Positions 13,443 to 20,527 of a stretch of DNA of 20,527 nt are shown piece after piece. The notes beneath the pieces were generated by a model. That model was not told the origin of the DNA. It made no database searches and saw only the letters and a program-made list of their open reading frames with translations. A program made the translations under genes and the position numbers. Positions within the stretch are counted from its first letter, which is position 1. The number at the start of each line of letters is the position of its first letter. Source of the stretch: JBEATZ01 sp041178545 (GTDB lineage: Bacteria > Planctomycetota > UBA1135 > UBA2386); contig JBEGVB010000169.1 of assembly GCA_041178545.1 (NCBI GenBank), positions 1 through 20,527 of the forward strand, in the 5' to 3' direction.

Positions 13443-14993
13443 GTGCTCCGGCGTGCCCTGTTGCTCCTGGTCGTGGTGCTGGTCGCCCACCTGCCCCAGT
13501 TGCTGTTCGGCGACTGGCACGGCACCGAAGGTCGCCGAGTCCAGATCGCCACCGAGATGGCGCAGTCCGGCAACTGGATGGTCCCCAGCCTCGGTTGGGA
13601 GCCGACCTACGCCAAGCCGCCGTTGCACTACTGGATCCTTGCCTCGGTGCAGGATCTGTTCGGCAGCGGGTTCCTCGCCATGCGGATCCCCACGCTGGTG
13701 GGACTGTGGCTGCTCGCGGTGCTGGCACTCGAGCTGCAGTGGCGCCGTTTCGGTCCACGCGCCGCATGGGTCGCTGCACTGGGCATCGTGCTCTCGCCCC
13801 TGCTGCTGTTCGAGTCAGCCTCCGCCGAGATCGACCCGCTGTTCGCATTCCTCACTGCTTCGTCCGTCTGGTGCCTCGCCTGCGGCGTCGCGGACACCCG
13901 TGCCGGCGTGGTGTTCGTCGGAGGCGTGCTCGGCGGCCTGGCGATGCTGCACAAGGGACCGCCCTGCCTCATGTTCGCTGGTGGCGCATGGCTCGTCTGG
14001 TGGCGCCACCGCGGGCTGCGTCAAGGGCTCTGGTACTTCGTCCCCCTGTTCACCCTGCCGCTTGCCTACTACGTCCCGCTCTGGCTCTGGCACGTCCCCG
14101 TCGACCGGTTTGCCGGCATCGCACAGGAGGAGAGCATTGGCCGTGCGTCAGGCATGGCGTGGGAGCACCTGCTCGACACGCCTGCGTACTGGCTGCGCGC
14201 CGCCGGCATGCTGATGCCGCTCGGTGCATGGTGCTTCTGGGAGTGGCGCGGGACGCGAGACGCACGGATGGGCTCTGCGGACCTTGCACTACGGATGTGC
14301 AGTGGTGCTGCCGTCTTCGGCGTGCTGGTGCTCACCTTCTTCCCGGGCCGACCCACCCGGTACCTGCTGCCCAACATCCCGTTGTTCGTGTTCGCGGTGG
14401 CTCCTGCCGTCGCGCACTTCGCAGGGCAGCAGCGGTTGCTCGGCGCCTTCTCCCACAAGGTCCTGCTGCGCGCCATCGGCGTGCTTGGTGGATGTGCGAT
14501 GCTTGCCGCGCCCTGGCTGCCAGTCCAGGCACCTTGGAGTACCGGGGTTGCCGGCTTCGCCTTTGCCCTCGCTCCCTTCATGGTGCGGACCCCGTACCAC
14601 CTCGTGGTTGCAGTTCTCATGCTGCCCGTGACGCTCGCCTGGACCGTCGGACTCGAGCGAGCGCTCGACTGGCGCCATACCCACCGTGCCCGCCAGCCGC
14701 ACGGCGCGGCACTCGCCACGGCCCTCTCCGATGTGGTTGGTCGGGATGCGGGCGGGCGTGTCCAAGTTTCCGGTCTGCAGACGCGCGGGCACTTCAACTC
14801 CTGCCTCCTGCTTGGCGTTGGTGCCATCCCTGCCGCAGACGAGTTCCAGTCGCGGCCGCCGTTCGCGCCGCATGTGTTGCGCGAGACCGACCGCAGCCAC
14901 CGTGCCAAGGGACTCGACGACCATGTGGACACCCTGCGTTTCTGCTTCCCCAACCAGTCCTACGTGCTGAGCACGAGGACCGCCGCGCGGTGA
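13443..14993 (+). CDS. ArnT/PMT-like GT39 membrane glycosyltransferase
   Basis: The product is 516 residues. Multiple hydrophobic helices fill about residues 5-420, followed by a soluble tail. The first extracytoplasmic loop has GDWHGTEGRRVQIATEMAQS (23-42, Asp24 and Glu29 in the region of the GT-C catalytic acid), then NWMVPSLGWEPTYAKPPLHY (44-63). That matches the ArnT pattern of a loop ending in KPPLxYW. FPGRPTRYLLPNIPLF is the expected R-YLLP segment. These enzymes take a sugar from polyprenyl phosphate and attach it to lipid A, LPS core or protein on the periplasmic side. The start is GTG at 13443. The stop overlaps the GTG of the GT9 gene. The roughly 100-residue soluble C-terminus may bind acceptor; that is inference. 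Confidence 0.9.
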   Translation: MLRRALLLLVVVLVAHLPQLLFGDWHGTEGRRVQIATEMAQSGNWMVPSLGWEPTYAKPPLHYWILASVQDLFGSGFLAMRIPTLVGLWLLAVLALELQWRRFGPRAAWVAALGIVLSPLLLFESASAEIDPLFAFLTASSVWCLACGVADTRAGVVFVGGVLGGLAMLHKGPPCLMFAGGAWLVWWRHRGLRQGLWYFVPLFTLPLAYYVPLWLWHVPVDRFAGIAQEESIGRASGMAWEHLLDTPAYWLRAAGMLMPLGAWCFWEWRGTRDARMGSADLALRMCSGAAVFGVLVLTFFPGRPTRYLLPNIPLFVFAVAPAVAHFAGQQRLLGAFSHKVLLRAIGVLGGCAMLAAPWLPVQAPWSTGVAGFAFALAPFMVRTPYHLVVAVLMLPVTLAWTVGLERALDWRHTHRARQPHGAALATALSDVVGRDAGGRVQVSGLQTRGHFNSCLLLGVGAIPAADEFQSRPPFAPHVLRETDRSHRAKGLDDHVDTLRFCFPNQSYVLSTRTAAR

Positions 14994-16000
14994 ACGTCCT
15001 CTGCGTCCGCCTGTCCGCGATGGGCGACGTGGTGCAGTCGCTTGGCGCGATGGCCGCACTCGCGGAGGCCATGCCGGTGGCACGCCTGCACGTTGCCGTG
15101 CAGCGACCGTTCGCTCCCCTGCTCCAGGGCCTGCCGTGGGTTGCTGGCGTGTTCGAGCACGACCGCAATGCCGGGCTCGCAGGCATCCGTGCCACCGGAC
15201 GGCGTGCGCGCGAGGCGGGTTGTGACGTTGCGCTCGACCTGCAGGGAAACTGGAAGAGCGCGAGCGTTGCATGGTGCAGCGGGGCCTCGCGGCGCATCGG
15301 TGTCGCTGGTCGGTGGCGGCAGGAGCCGATGAGTTCGATGCTGCTCGGCGAGACCGTGCCGGTGGACGGTCCGCGTCACCCTGCTGCATGCGCCATGGCC
15401 GTGGTGCATTCACTCGCACCGGCAGCGCGGTGGCGCGAGCCTGCCCTTGTCGCCAGCGAGGAGGAGGTGGGTCGTGCGGCCGATGCGGTGCGGTCGGCAG
15501 GACTCGATCCCAGCCGCCCCTTCCGAGTGGTGTTGCTCGCCGACCCGGAGGACCCGAGGTCGCAGCGCCCAGGAGCGTTGCGGAGCGAGGTCGCTAGGGG
15601 CGAACTACCCGTGCTGTTGCTTGCCGGCCCCGCCGAGGCCGCGGTCGTCGCACCGACCGGCACGGCCGTGCTGCGGCAGCAGAAGGGCGACCTCCGGGTA
15701 CTGGTGGGGCTCGGCCGCCTGGTCGAGCGCCTGGGCGGTGACGTGGTGGGCGGTGACCAGGGGCCGCTGCACGTGCTCGCGGCTTGCGGCACCCGCACCA
15801 CGGGCCTGTTCGGCCCGCAGGACCCGTTGGAGACCGCGCCGCCTGCAGCCCGGGTGCTGGCACACCCTGCACCGCCTTCCTGCATGCCGTGCCGCGCACG
15901 CACGTGCAGCCACGTGCAGGGGCCCGTGTGCACGGATTTCACGACGGCCTCGGGGCGCGAGCGTCTGCCCCCGCATTGGTTCGGCGAGCGGATGTCGTAG
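14990..16000 (+). CDS. GT9 family heptosyltransferase-like glycosyltransferase
   Basis: The product is 336 residues, normal for the GT9 (WaaC/WaaF) family, which adds ADP-heptose residues to LPS core on the cytosolic face. Seen: VRLSAMGDVVQSLGAMAAL at 6-24 (Asp13, at the position of the catalytic Asp in WaaC), DLQGNWKSASVAW at 83-95, and GGDQGPLHVLAACGTRTTGL plus FGPQDPLETAPP at 254-285 for donor binding. Near the C-terminus four cysteines (298, 301, 306, 314) form a CxxC..C..C set seen in several GT9 proteins. The usual Lys/Trp motif at the start of the second domain is not recognisable; the segment reads VVLLADPEDPRSQRPGAL, so the donor or activity may differ. The GTG start overlaps the previous stop as GTGA. 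A long in-frame upstream extension is only a shadow of the GT39 gene. Confidence 0.85.
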   Translation: MNVLCVRLSAMGDVVQSLGAMAALAEAMPVARLHVAVQRPFAPLLQGLPWVAGVFEHDRNAGLAGIRATGRRAREAGCDVALDLQGNWKSASVAWCSGASRRIGVAGRWRQEPMSSMLLGETVPVDGPRHPAACAMAVVHSLAPAARWREPALVASEEEVGRAADAVRSAGLDPSRPFRVVLLADPEDPRSQRPGALRSEVARGELPVLLLAGPAEAAVVAPTGTAVLRQQKGDLRVLVGLGRLVERLGGDVVGGDQGPLHVLAACGTRTTGLFGPQDPLETAPPAARVLAHPAPPSCMPCRARTCSHVQGPVCTDFTTASGRERLPPHWFGERMS

Positions 16001-16012
16001 ATTGCCGGGCCG

Positions 16013-16399
16013 ATGATCCAGACGAGCCGCCAGCACCAGCCCCAGCTGTTGGAGACCTTTCCCAACCCGGCACCGCACCGCGACTACGAGATCCGGTTCG
16101 ACTGCCCGGAGTTCACTTGTGTGTGCCCGAAGACCGGCCAGCCCGACTTCGCGACCTTCAGGATCCGCTACGTGGCCGACCAGAAGAACATCGAGCTGAA
16201 GTCGCTCAAGCTCTACCTGTGGAGCTTCCGTGAGGTGGGGGCCTTCCACGAGAGGGTCACCAACACCATCTGCGACGACCTCGTTGCAGTGGCGAGCCCG
16301 CGCTTCCTGGAGGTCGAGGGCATCTTCAACGTCCGCGGCGGGATCCACACCACGGTCGTCTGCCGTCACGGCACGCCGCCAGCCGGCGTACGCGCGTGA
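16013..16399 (+). CDS. queF: NADPH-dependent 7-cyano-7-deazaguanine (preQ0) reductase
   Basis: The product is 128 residues, a short unimodular (type I) QueF. It reduces preQ0 to preQ1 for queuosine in tRNA. Seen: EFTCVCPKTGQPDFATFRIR at 33-52, with catalytic Cys38 (the Cys before PKTGQPDF) and Asp45; the QueF signature ELKSLKLYLWSFREVGAFHE at 61-80; and VEGIFNVRGGIHTTV. All key residues are present, so it should be active. It lies 12 bp after the GT9 gene, and its stop overlaps the GTG of the phosphoesterase (GTGA), so it is embedded in an envelope-glycan operon. No other queuosine genes are in the window. I see no preQ1 riboswitch upstream; there is no room for one. Confidence 0.96.
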   Translation: MIQTSRQHQPQLLETFPNPAPHRDYEIRFDCPEFTCVCPKTGQPDFATFRIRYVADQKNIELKSLKLYLWSFREVGAFHERVTNTICDDLVAVASPRFLEVEGIFNVRGGIHTTVVCRHGTPPAGVRA

Positions 16400-17646
16400 G
16401 CAGGAGGGCGCGAACGCTCCTGACGACGGCAGCGTTGCTGCTGTTGTTGGTCGTGCCGGTCTGCGGGGAGCCGGGGGCGAGTGGTTCTGCCTACGTGCAG
16501 TGCGTGCTGCCCAACAGCGCGGTCGTGTGCTGGGCGGGACCCGGCGCGGAAGAGCTCGAGCTCCAGGTCGCACATCCTGCCGCGACGGTTGCGCGACAGC
16601 TGTCGGCCCCGGAGCGTGCCGAGTTCCGGGTGGACGGACTCACCCCGGGCGGACACTCCACCTGGGAACTGCGCGGTCCAGACGGTGGGCCCACCCGTGC
16701 GAATGGTGTGATCCGCACGCCGCCGTTGGACGACCGTGCCGAGTTCCGGTTCGCGCTGGTGGGGGACTCCGGCGGGCAGCCCTGGTGGTCATCCCTGCGC
16801 CGGGCCCCTGTCTTCCACGCGCTGGCCCGCAACGGCTGGTTGTCGCCCAAGGGCGAGGTTGCACGCATCGGTGCGGCCATGGCGGCTGCGGACCCGGTCT
16901 TCTGGCTGCACGCGGGTGACGTCATCTACCCGGACCCGCTCAACGGGTCGTGGGACGCAGGGTTCTTCCTGCCCTTTGCCGCCCTCGGCCGCACGAGTCC
17001 TTGCTTCGTTGCCCTCGGCAACCACGACTTGATGGGCGACGACGGCGCGACGGTGCTCGGTCACTTCGTCCTGCCCGGTCACGAACGTCCGGACGGCGAG
17101 CGGATGTACTCCTTTGGGTGGGGGCCGCTGCGGGTGTGCGTCCTGGACACCAACGGGGCCTTTGGTCCGGAGCACCCTTCCCTGTCCTGGTTGCGTGCAG
17201 AGCTGGCCGCAGCCACCGAGCCCTGGCTGGTGGTCATGGGGCACCACCCGGTCACGAGTGCGTCGCGGCAGGGCGACCGCAAGGACCTGGTGGAACACCT
17301 CGCGCCCGAGCTCGCTCGCGCGGGCGTGGACCTCTACTTCGCCGGGCACGACCACACCTACCAGCGCATGCGGCTGGAGGGCGGCGTGCGCCAGGTGGTG
17401 TCCGGTGGCGGCGGAAAGAGCCTCTACGACCTGCGCGACCGCCCCGGAATGGAGGCCATGAGCTCAACCTTCCACTGGTGTAAGGTCGATGTGAAGGGAG
17501 CTTCCCTCACGCTCACCGCCATCGGACTCGATGGAGCGACCCTCGACACCTTCGTGCTGGACCACTCCGTGGACGCCGGGCGCCTTGAGCGCATCCGGGC
17601 GTTCCAGCCGGGCCGCGCCCAGCGCATCGACGCACTGCTCCGCTGA
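16396..17646 (+). CDS. Exported purple-acid-phosphatase-like metallophosphoesterase
   Basis: The product is 416 residues. Residues 1-24 (MSRRARTLLT then a leucine-rich core) are a signal peptide, with cleavage or lipidation near VCG (Cys23). Residues about 30-110 form an FnIII-like beta domain (AEFRVDGLTPGGHSTWELRG) as in bacterial purple acid phosphatases. The calcineurin-like catalytic domain follows with all metal ligands in order: GDSG (Asp124), GDVIYPD (Asp175, Tyr178), GNHD (Asn209), MGHH (His283/284) and GHDHTYQR (His318, His320). A Tyr after the second Asp and the HxHxY ending are purple-acid-phosphatase traits. Substrates are probably phosphomonoesters in the periplasm or outside. 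The GTG start overlaps the queF stop by 4 bp. The gap to the next gene is 33 bp. Confidence 0.92.
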   Translation: MSRRARTLLTTAALLLLLVVPVCGEPGASGSAYVQCVLPNSAVVCWAGPGAEELELQVAHPAATVARQLSAPERAEFRVDGLTPGGHSTWELRGPDGGPTRANGVIRTPPLDDRAEFRFALVGDSGGQPWWSSLRRAPVFHALARNGWLSPKGEVARIGAAMAAADPVFWLHAGDVIYPDPLNGSWDAGFFLPFAALGRTSPCFVALGNHDLMGDDGATVLGHFVLPGHERPDGERMYSFGWGPLRVCVLDTNGAFGPEHPSLSWLRAELAAATEPWLVVMGHHPVTSASRQGDRKDLVEHLAPELARAGVDLYFAGHDHTYQRMRLEGGVRQVVSGGGGKSLYDLRDRPGMEAMSSTFHWCKVDVKGASLTLTAIGLDGATLDTFVLDHSVDAGRLERIRAFQPGRAQRIDALLR

Positions 17647-17679
17647 GTGGCGAAGCGCTCGTCCTGACGGGGGCGCGCG

Positions 17680-19059
17680 GTGATCTTCGCCTCGTTCGTG
17701 TTCGTCGCGTGGTTCTTGCCGCTCTTCCTCGCGGCCTACTTCGCGCTGCCGGTGCGTGCGCGCAACGCCTGGCTCACGATCGGCAGCTTCCTGTTCTACG
17801 CCTGGGCACGGCCACCCTACGTGCTGCTGATGCTTGCCAGCACCTTGCTCGACTGGTGGTGCGCACGTGCGATGGGCGGTCCGCGCAGCGGCAGGAACCG
17901 CAAGCTCTACGTCTGGGTCTCCGTCGTCACCAACCTCTCGCTGCTCGGCTGGTTCAAGTACTCCAACCTGCTCGTCGAGACCTGGAACGCCTTCGGCATC
18001 ATCCCGGTCGCCTGGACGGAGGTGTTCCTGCCGGTCGGCATCTCCTTCTACACGTTCCAGTCCCTCAGCTACACGATCGACGTCTACCGTGGCGACGTGC
18101 GCGCCCAGCGCTCGCTCCCCGACCTGCTGTGCTTCGTCTCCATGTTCCCGCAGCTCGTCGCGGGGCCGATCGTCCGCTACCGCGACATCGCCGCACAGCT
18201 GCGCAACCGCACCGTCGACCTCGTCAAGTTCAGCAGTGGCGTGCTGCTGTTCATGATGGGGTTCGCCAAGAAGGTGCTGGTCGCGGACCAGGTCGCGCCC
18301 CTCGCGGACCGCGCCTTCGCGATGGCCACGCCCGGTCTCCTCGAGTCGTGGACAGGCGTCACTGCCTACGCGGTGCAGATCTACTTCGACTTCTCTGGCT
18401 ACTCGGACATGGCGGTCGGGCTCGGGCTCATGCTCGGGTTCCACTTCCCTGCCAACTTCCTCTCGCCGTACCGAGCCCACAGCATCACCGAGTTCTGGCG
18501 CCGGTGGCACGTGAGTCTCTCGACGTGGCTGCGTGACTACCTCTACGTGCCACTCGGCGGCAACCGGTTGGGCGCAGGGCGGACGTACGTGAACCTGCTG
18601 CTCACGATGCTGCTCGGTGGCCTCTGGCATGGCGCGCAGTGGACGTTCCTGCTCTGGGGTGCCTACCAGGGCCTGCTGCTTGCCTTCGAGCGACGGCTCG
18701 GCAAGTCTGCTCCCTACGGCTTCCTGCCGCTGCCGTTGCAGGCGTTCTGCACCTTCGTGCTCGTGCTGTTCGGGTGGGCGATCTTCCGGGCGGAGGACAT
18801 GGCCACGCTGGGAGTCGTGTGGGGCGGGATGGTCGGCGTGAACGGGTTGGGTGCCGTTCTGCAGCTCGACTACCTCACCGGTCTCGCCACCGGAGTGCTC
18901 GTCCTCGGCCTCGGCATCGCATGGCTGTTGCCCCGCTCGGAGCAACTCGTCATGCGTTGCCAACCGATCGTGATGCTCGGCACGGTGGCACTCTTCCTCC
19001 TTGCTCTCGTGCAACTCCTCGCGAGCAAGGACACCCCCTTCCTCTACTGGAGGTTCTGA
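17680..19059 (+). CDS. AlgI-type MBOAT O-acyltransferase
   Basis: The product is 459 residues with about 10-12 membrane segments. Seen: FLPVGISFYTFQSLSYTIDV at 116-135, FVSMFPQLVAGPIVRYRDI at 152-170, the conserved YFDFSGYSDMAVGLGLMLG at 235-253, ITEFWRRWHVSLSTWLRDYL at 269-288 (His277), YVPLGGNR at 289-296 and LLGGLWHGAQWTF at 311-323 with the catalytic His317. This is the AlgI/DltB/PatA group, which passes acetyl groups from the cytosol to an extracytoplasmic partner for polysaccharide O-acetylation. The start is GTG at 17680, chosen because MIFASFVFVAWFLPLFLAAY is the canonical AlgI N-terminus. The partner AlgJ-like gene starts 1 bp after its stop. Confidence 0.95.
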   Translation: MIFASFVFVAWFLPLFLAAYFALPVRARNAWLTIGSFLFYAWARPPYVLLMLASTLLDWWCARAMGGPRSGRNRKLYVWVSVVTNLSLLGWFKYSNLLVETWNAFGIIPVAWTEVFLPVGISFYTFQSLSYTIDVYRGDVRAQRSLPDLLCFVSMFPQLVAGPIVRYRDIAAQLRNRTVDLVKFSSGVLLFMMGFAKKVLVADQVAPLADRAFAMATPGLLESWTGVTAYAVQIYFDFSGYSDMAVGLGLMLGFHFPANFLSPYRAHSITEFWRRWHVSLSTWLRDYLYVPLGGNRLGAGRTYVNLLLTMLLGGLWHGAQWTFLLWGAYQGLLLAFERRLGKSAPYGFLPLPLQAFCTFVLVLFGWAIFRAEDMATLGVVWGGMVGVNGLGAVLQLDYLTGLATGVLVLGLGIAWLLPRSEQLVMRCQPIVMLGTVALFLLALVQLLASKDTPFLYWRF

Positions 19060-19060
19060 G

Positions 19061-20338
19061 GTGGCCGTCCTCCGCAACCGCACCGACGAGCGCGCTCCGG
19101 GTCCAAGCGACCCGGTTGACTGGTCGCGGCTGCCGGCCACGCAGACGCCGGGCCAGTGGGCCGCCCGCTGGCATGCGGTGGGGCTCTTCGCCGCCCTGGT
19201 CACGATGGCACCGGTCCTGCACGTGTACCGCATGGGTGTGGCGACCGCCCCGAGTCCGCGGTTGGCAAAGGCTGGTGAATCGTGGAACTGGGATGCCGTG
19301 ATGGACGGACGGTGGACCACCGCAATCGGTACATGGCTGGAGAAGGACAACCCGCTGGGCGGGTACCTGACCGGCACGTGGAACGACACCCGTTGGCGCC
19401 TCGGCATCCTCCAGAACGAGCAGGTGCACGTCGGCAGCAGTAACTGGTTCTACCTACGCAACTCGCTCGACCCGACGCAGCAGCGCATCGAGTCCGGTGC
19501 AGAGTCGCGCAGGCAGGTGCTGGAGGCCGTGGTCGCGCGCACGCGCAGGCTCGGTGTGCACCTCGTCGCCATGGTGGTGCCCGACAAGGAGCGCATCTAC
19601 CCCGAGTACGCCTACGCGGATGGCGTGATGCCCTCGCCCAAGCACGGGCTCTACTCCCGCATCCTTGACGACCTTGCTGCAGCTGGGATCCCCACCGTCA
19701 ACGTGGCGCAGGCCATGCACGCGGCCAGGCCCGCGCCAGGGCCCGGCAATCTCTACTACCAGCGCGACACCCACTGGACGGTGCACGGCGCCTTCCTTGC
19801 GGCGCAGGCGCTGCGCAGCCACCTCGAGGCATCTCCCGCGCGCGACCGGATGGGTCGCGAGGTGCGCTACGCGATCCCGCAGCCCTTGGTGGTCAACCTG
19901 ATGCCGGACCTCGTGGCCCTGTGCGGGCTGCGCACCTTGGAGGGACGCGCAGAAGGCCTCGACGAGACCGTGCTCCTGCCCGCGAGCGTGGTCTCTTCGC
20001 GCCTGTCCGAGGCCAAGCAGTACTGGCGACTGCGCACCGCTTCGATCGACCCGCGCCCTGACCTGCCCATGGATGGCCTCGCGGACGAGGCCATGGTGGC
20101 GCTGGCGGGTTCGAGCTTCTCCGCCGAGAACGGCAAGGATGCCGTCGCCTTCGCTCTGGGCAGGGCAGTCGATGGCAGGGGCATCCACAAGGGGGCCAGT
20201 GCACTGGTCGGGCTTGCCGAGACCCTTGAACGGATCGAGGAGGGGCGATCCAAGGCCAAGGTGGTGGTGTGGGAGTTCGTGGAGCGGGCGTGGCTGGAGG
20301 GGGCCTGGAGCCCCCCGCCCAGCCTCTTACGCCGTTAG
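19061..20338 (+). CDS. AlgJ/AlgX-like SGNH acetyltransferase
   Basis: The product is 425 residues. After a short cytosolic segment, residues about 38-56 form one membrane anchor. The rest is periplasmic and matches the AlgX/AlgJ SGNH-hydrolase-like domain: GSSNWFYLRNSLDP at 125-138, MVVPDKERIYPEYA at 171-184, the catalytic YYQRDTHWTVHGAFLAAQAL at 232-251 (Asp236, His238) and ALAGSSFSAENGKD at 347-360 with the nucleophile Ser (351 or 352) in a GSSFS motif. It would take acetyl from the AlgI-type channel protein and place it on an exported glycan. The GTG at 19061 is chosen because GGAGG lies 7 nt upstream and only 1 bp separates it from the AlgI stop; an upstream in-frame ATG lies inside the AlgI gene. 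It is the last gene of the operon. The acceptor polymer is unknown. Confidence 0.92.
   Translation: MAVLRNRTDERAPGPSDPVDWSRLPATQTPGQWAARWHAVGLFAALVTMAPVLHVYRMGVATAPSPRLAKAGESWNWDAVMDGRWTTAIGTWLEKDNPLGGYLTGTWNDTRWRLGILQNEQVHVGSSNWFYLRNSLDPTQQRIESGAESRRQVLEAVVARTRRLGVHLVAMVVPDKERIYPEYAYADGVMPSPKHGLYSRILDDLAAAGIPTVNVAQAMHAARPAPGPGNLYYQRDTHWTVHGAFLAAQALRSHLEASPARDRMGREVRYAIPQPLVVNLMPDLVALCGLRTLEGRAEGLDETVLLPASVVSSRLSEAKQYWRLRTASIDPRPDLPMDGLADEAMVALAGSSFSAENGKDAVAFALGRAVDGRGIHKGASALVGLAETLERIEEGRSKAKVVVWEFVERAWLEGAWSPPPSLLRR
20292..20324 (+). terminator. Two-part stem-loop in the last codons of the operon
   Basis: GGCTGG (20292-20297) pairs with CCAGCC (20319-20324). Inside it, GGGGGC (20299-20304) pairs with GCCCCC (20310-20315) around the loop CTGGA. 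That gives 12 G/C-rich pairs with a small internal loop. It ends 11 nt before the stop codon and is followed only by TCTTA, with no T-tract. It could terminate or stabilise the operon transcript, but the location inside coding sequence makes it uncertain. Confidence 0.4.
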
Positions 20339-20527
20339 TCATTGGAGCGTAACAGCTTAAGCGCGCTCAAAAAAATGTGTGCCTGCGCTTGCCGAGGGTT
20401 CGATAGCTCGCTACCTTCTCCCGCCCTGCTTGGCGACCCGCGAGGGTGGTTTGGGCAGCGATCTTTGGCATTCTGGGTGGCCTCGAATGAGCGTGTGAGC
20501 GCAAGAAGAGTGCTGGGGACCCGATCT
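20339..20527. other. Unassigned tail with A7 tract and an ORF open to the window edge
   Basis: This stretch is less GC-rich than the rest at its left end: GCTTAAGC (an 8-bp palindrome), then seven A residues at 20369-20375. An ATG at 20375 opens a frame of 51 codons that runs off the window (MCACACRGFDSSLPSPALLG and onward, Arg- and Ser-rich). No ribosome binding site precedes it and I do not recognise the product. On the minus strand a 34-codon frame (MPKIAAQTTLAGRQAGREKV...) ends at the A-tract. Neither is convincing as a gene. Confidence 0.3.

Noticed and set aside
17464..19407. 647-residue minus-strand open frame, rich in Glu, Arg, His and Val
   Set aside because: It is antisense to the clearly recognisable phosphoesterase, AlgI and AlgJ genes; a GC-rich shadow frame with no domain.
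20334..20375. Integron attC-like pieces (GTTAGTC and GCGTAAC near a GCTTAAGC palindrome)
   Set aside because: Each core differs from the attC consensus by one base, their order is wrong for one attC site, and no partner core or integrase is seen.
20384..20415. GGGTTCGAT, resembling a tRNA T-arm
   Set aside because: The flanks do not form a 5-bp stem with a 7-nt loop, and no acceptor stem or anticodon arm can be built around it.

Overview
The window is very GC-rich, with G or C at most third codon positions and frequent GTG starts. It comes from a Gram-negative-type bacterium: several exported or lipoprotein products, an ADP-heptose-type GT9 glycosyltransferase and an ArnT-like transferase. 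The mixture suggests Planctomycetota or a neighbouring deep lineage. It includes FG-GAP/VCBS proteins, a DUF2911 protein, a myo-inositol-phosphate synthase, a decaprenyl-phosphate-phosphoribosyltransferase-type UbiA protein, an NDP-forming acyl-CoA synthetase and an AlgI/AlgJ pair. The phylum is an inference. There is no rRNA, tRNA, CRISPR array or recognisable transposase.

Left block (1-5597, minus strand). A pyrimidine-rich 167-bp tandem repeat (1 to about 330) abuts the stop codon of a long exported protein that fuses an FG-GAP propeller to a PqqB-like metallo-beta-lactamase fold. That gene overlaps pdxH by a GTGA. Upstream lie two overlapping small coiled-coil genes, a TolB-like propeller lipoprotein and an XRE/HTH regulator. 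All six could be one minus-strand transcription unit.

Middle block (5624-10426). A lipoprotein of unknown function is divergent from the regulator, across only 26 bp. It converges on a DUF2911 gene, and the gap between them holds four hairpins, two of which form a tandem pair with compensatory base changes. Inositol-3-phosphate synthase (minus) is divergent from an exported SdiA-regulated-like propeller. That gene converges on a UbiA-family phosphoribosyltransferase, with both stop codons lying in one hairpin.

Right block (10560-20338, plus strand). Eight closely spaced genes form a probable operon, several joined by ATGA/GTGA overlaps: NDP-forming acyl-CoA synthetase, GT2 polyprenyl-phosphate glycosyltransferase, ArnT-like GT39 membrane transferase, GT9 heptosyltransferase, QueF, a purple-acid-phosphatase-like exported phosphoesterase, an AlgI-type MBOAT and an AlgJ-like SGNH protein. 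With the divergent UbiA gene, this looks like a module that makes lipid-linked sugars, transfers them outside the membrane, extends an LPS-core-like acceptor and O-acetylates the product. QueF is the metabolic outlier. A stem-loop ends the last gene. After it come 189 bp of different texture (an A7 tract and a short ORF open to the window edge) that I could not identify.
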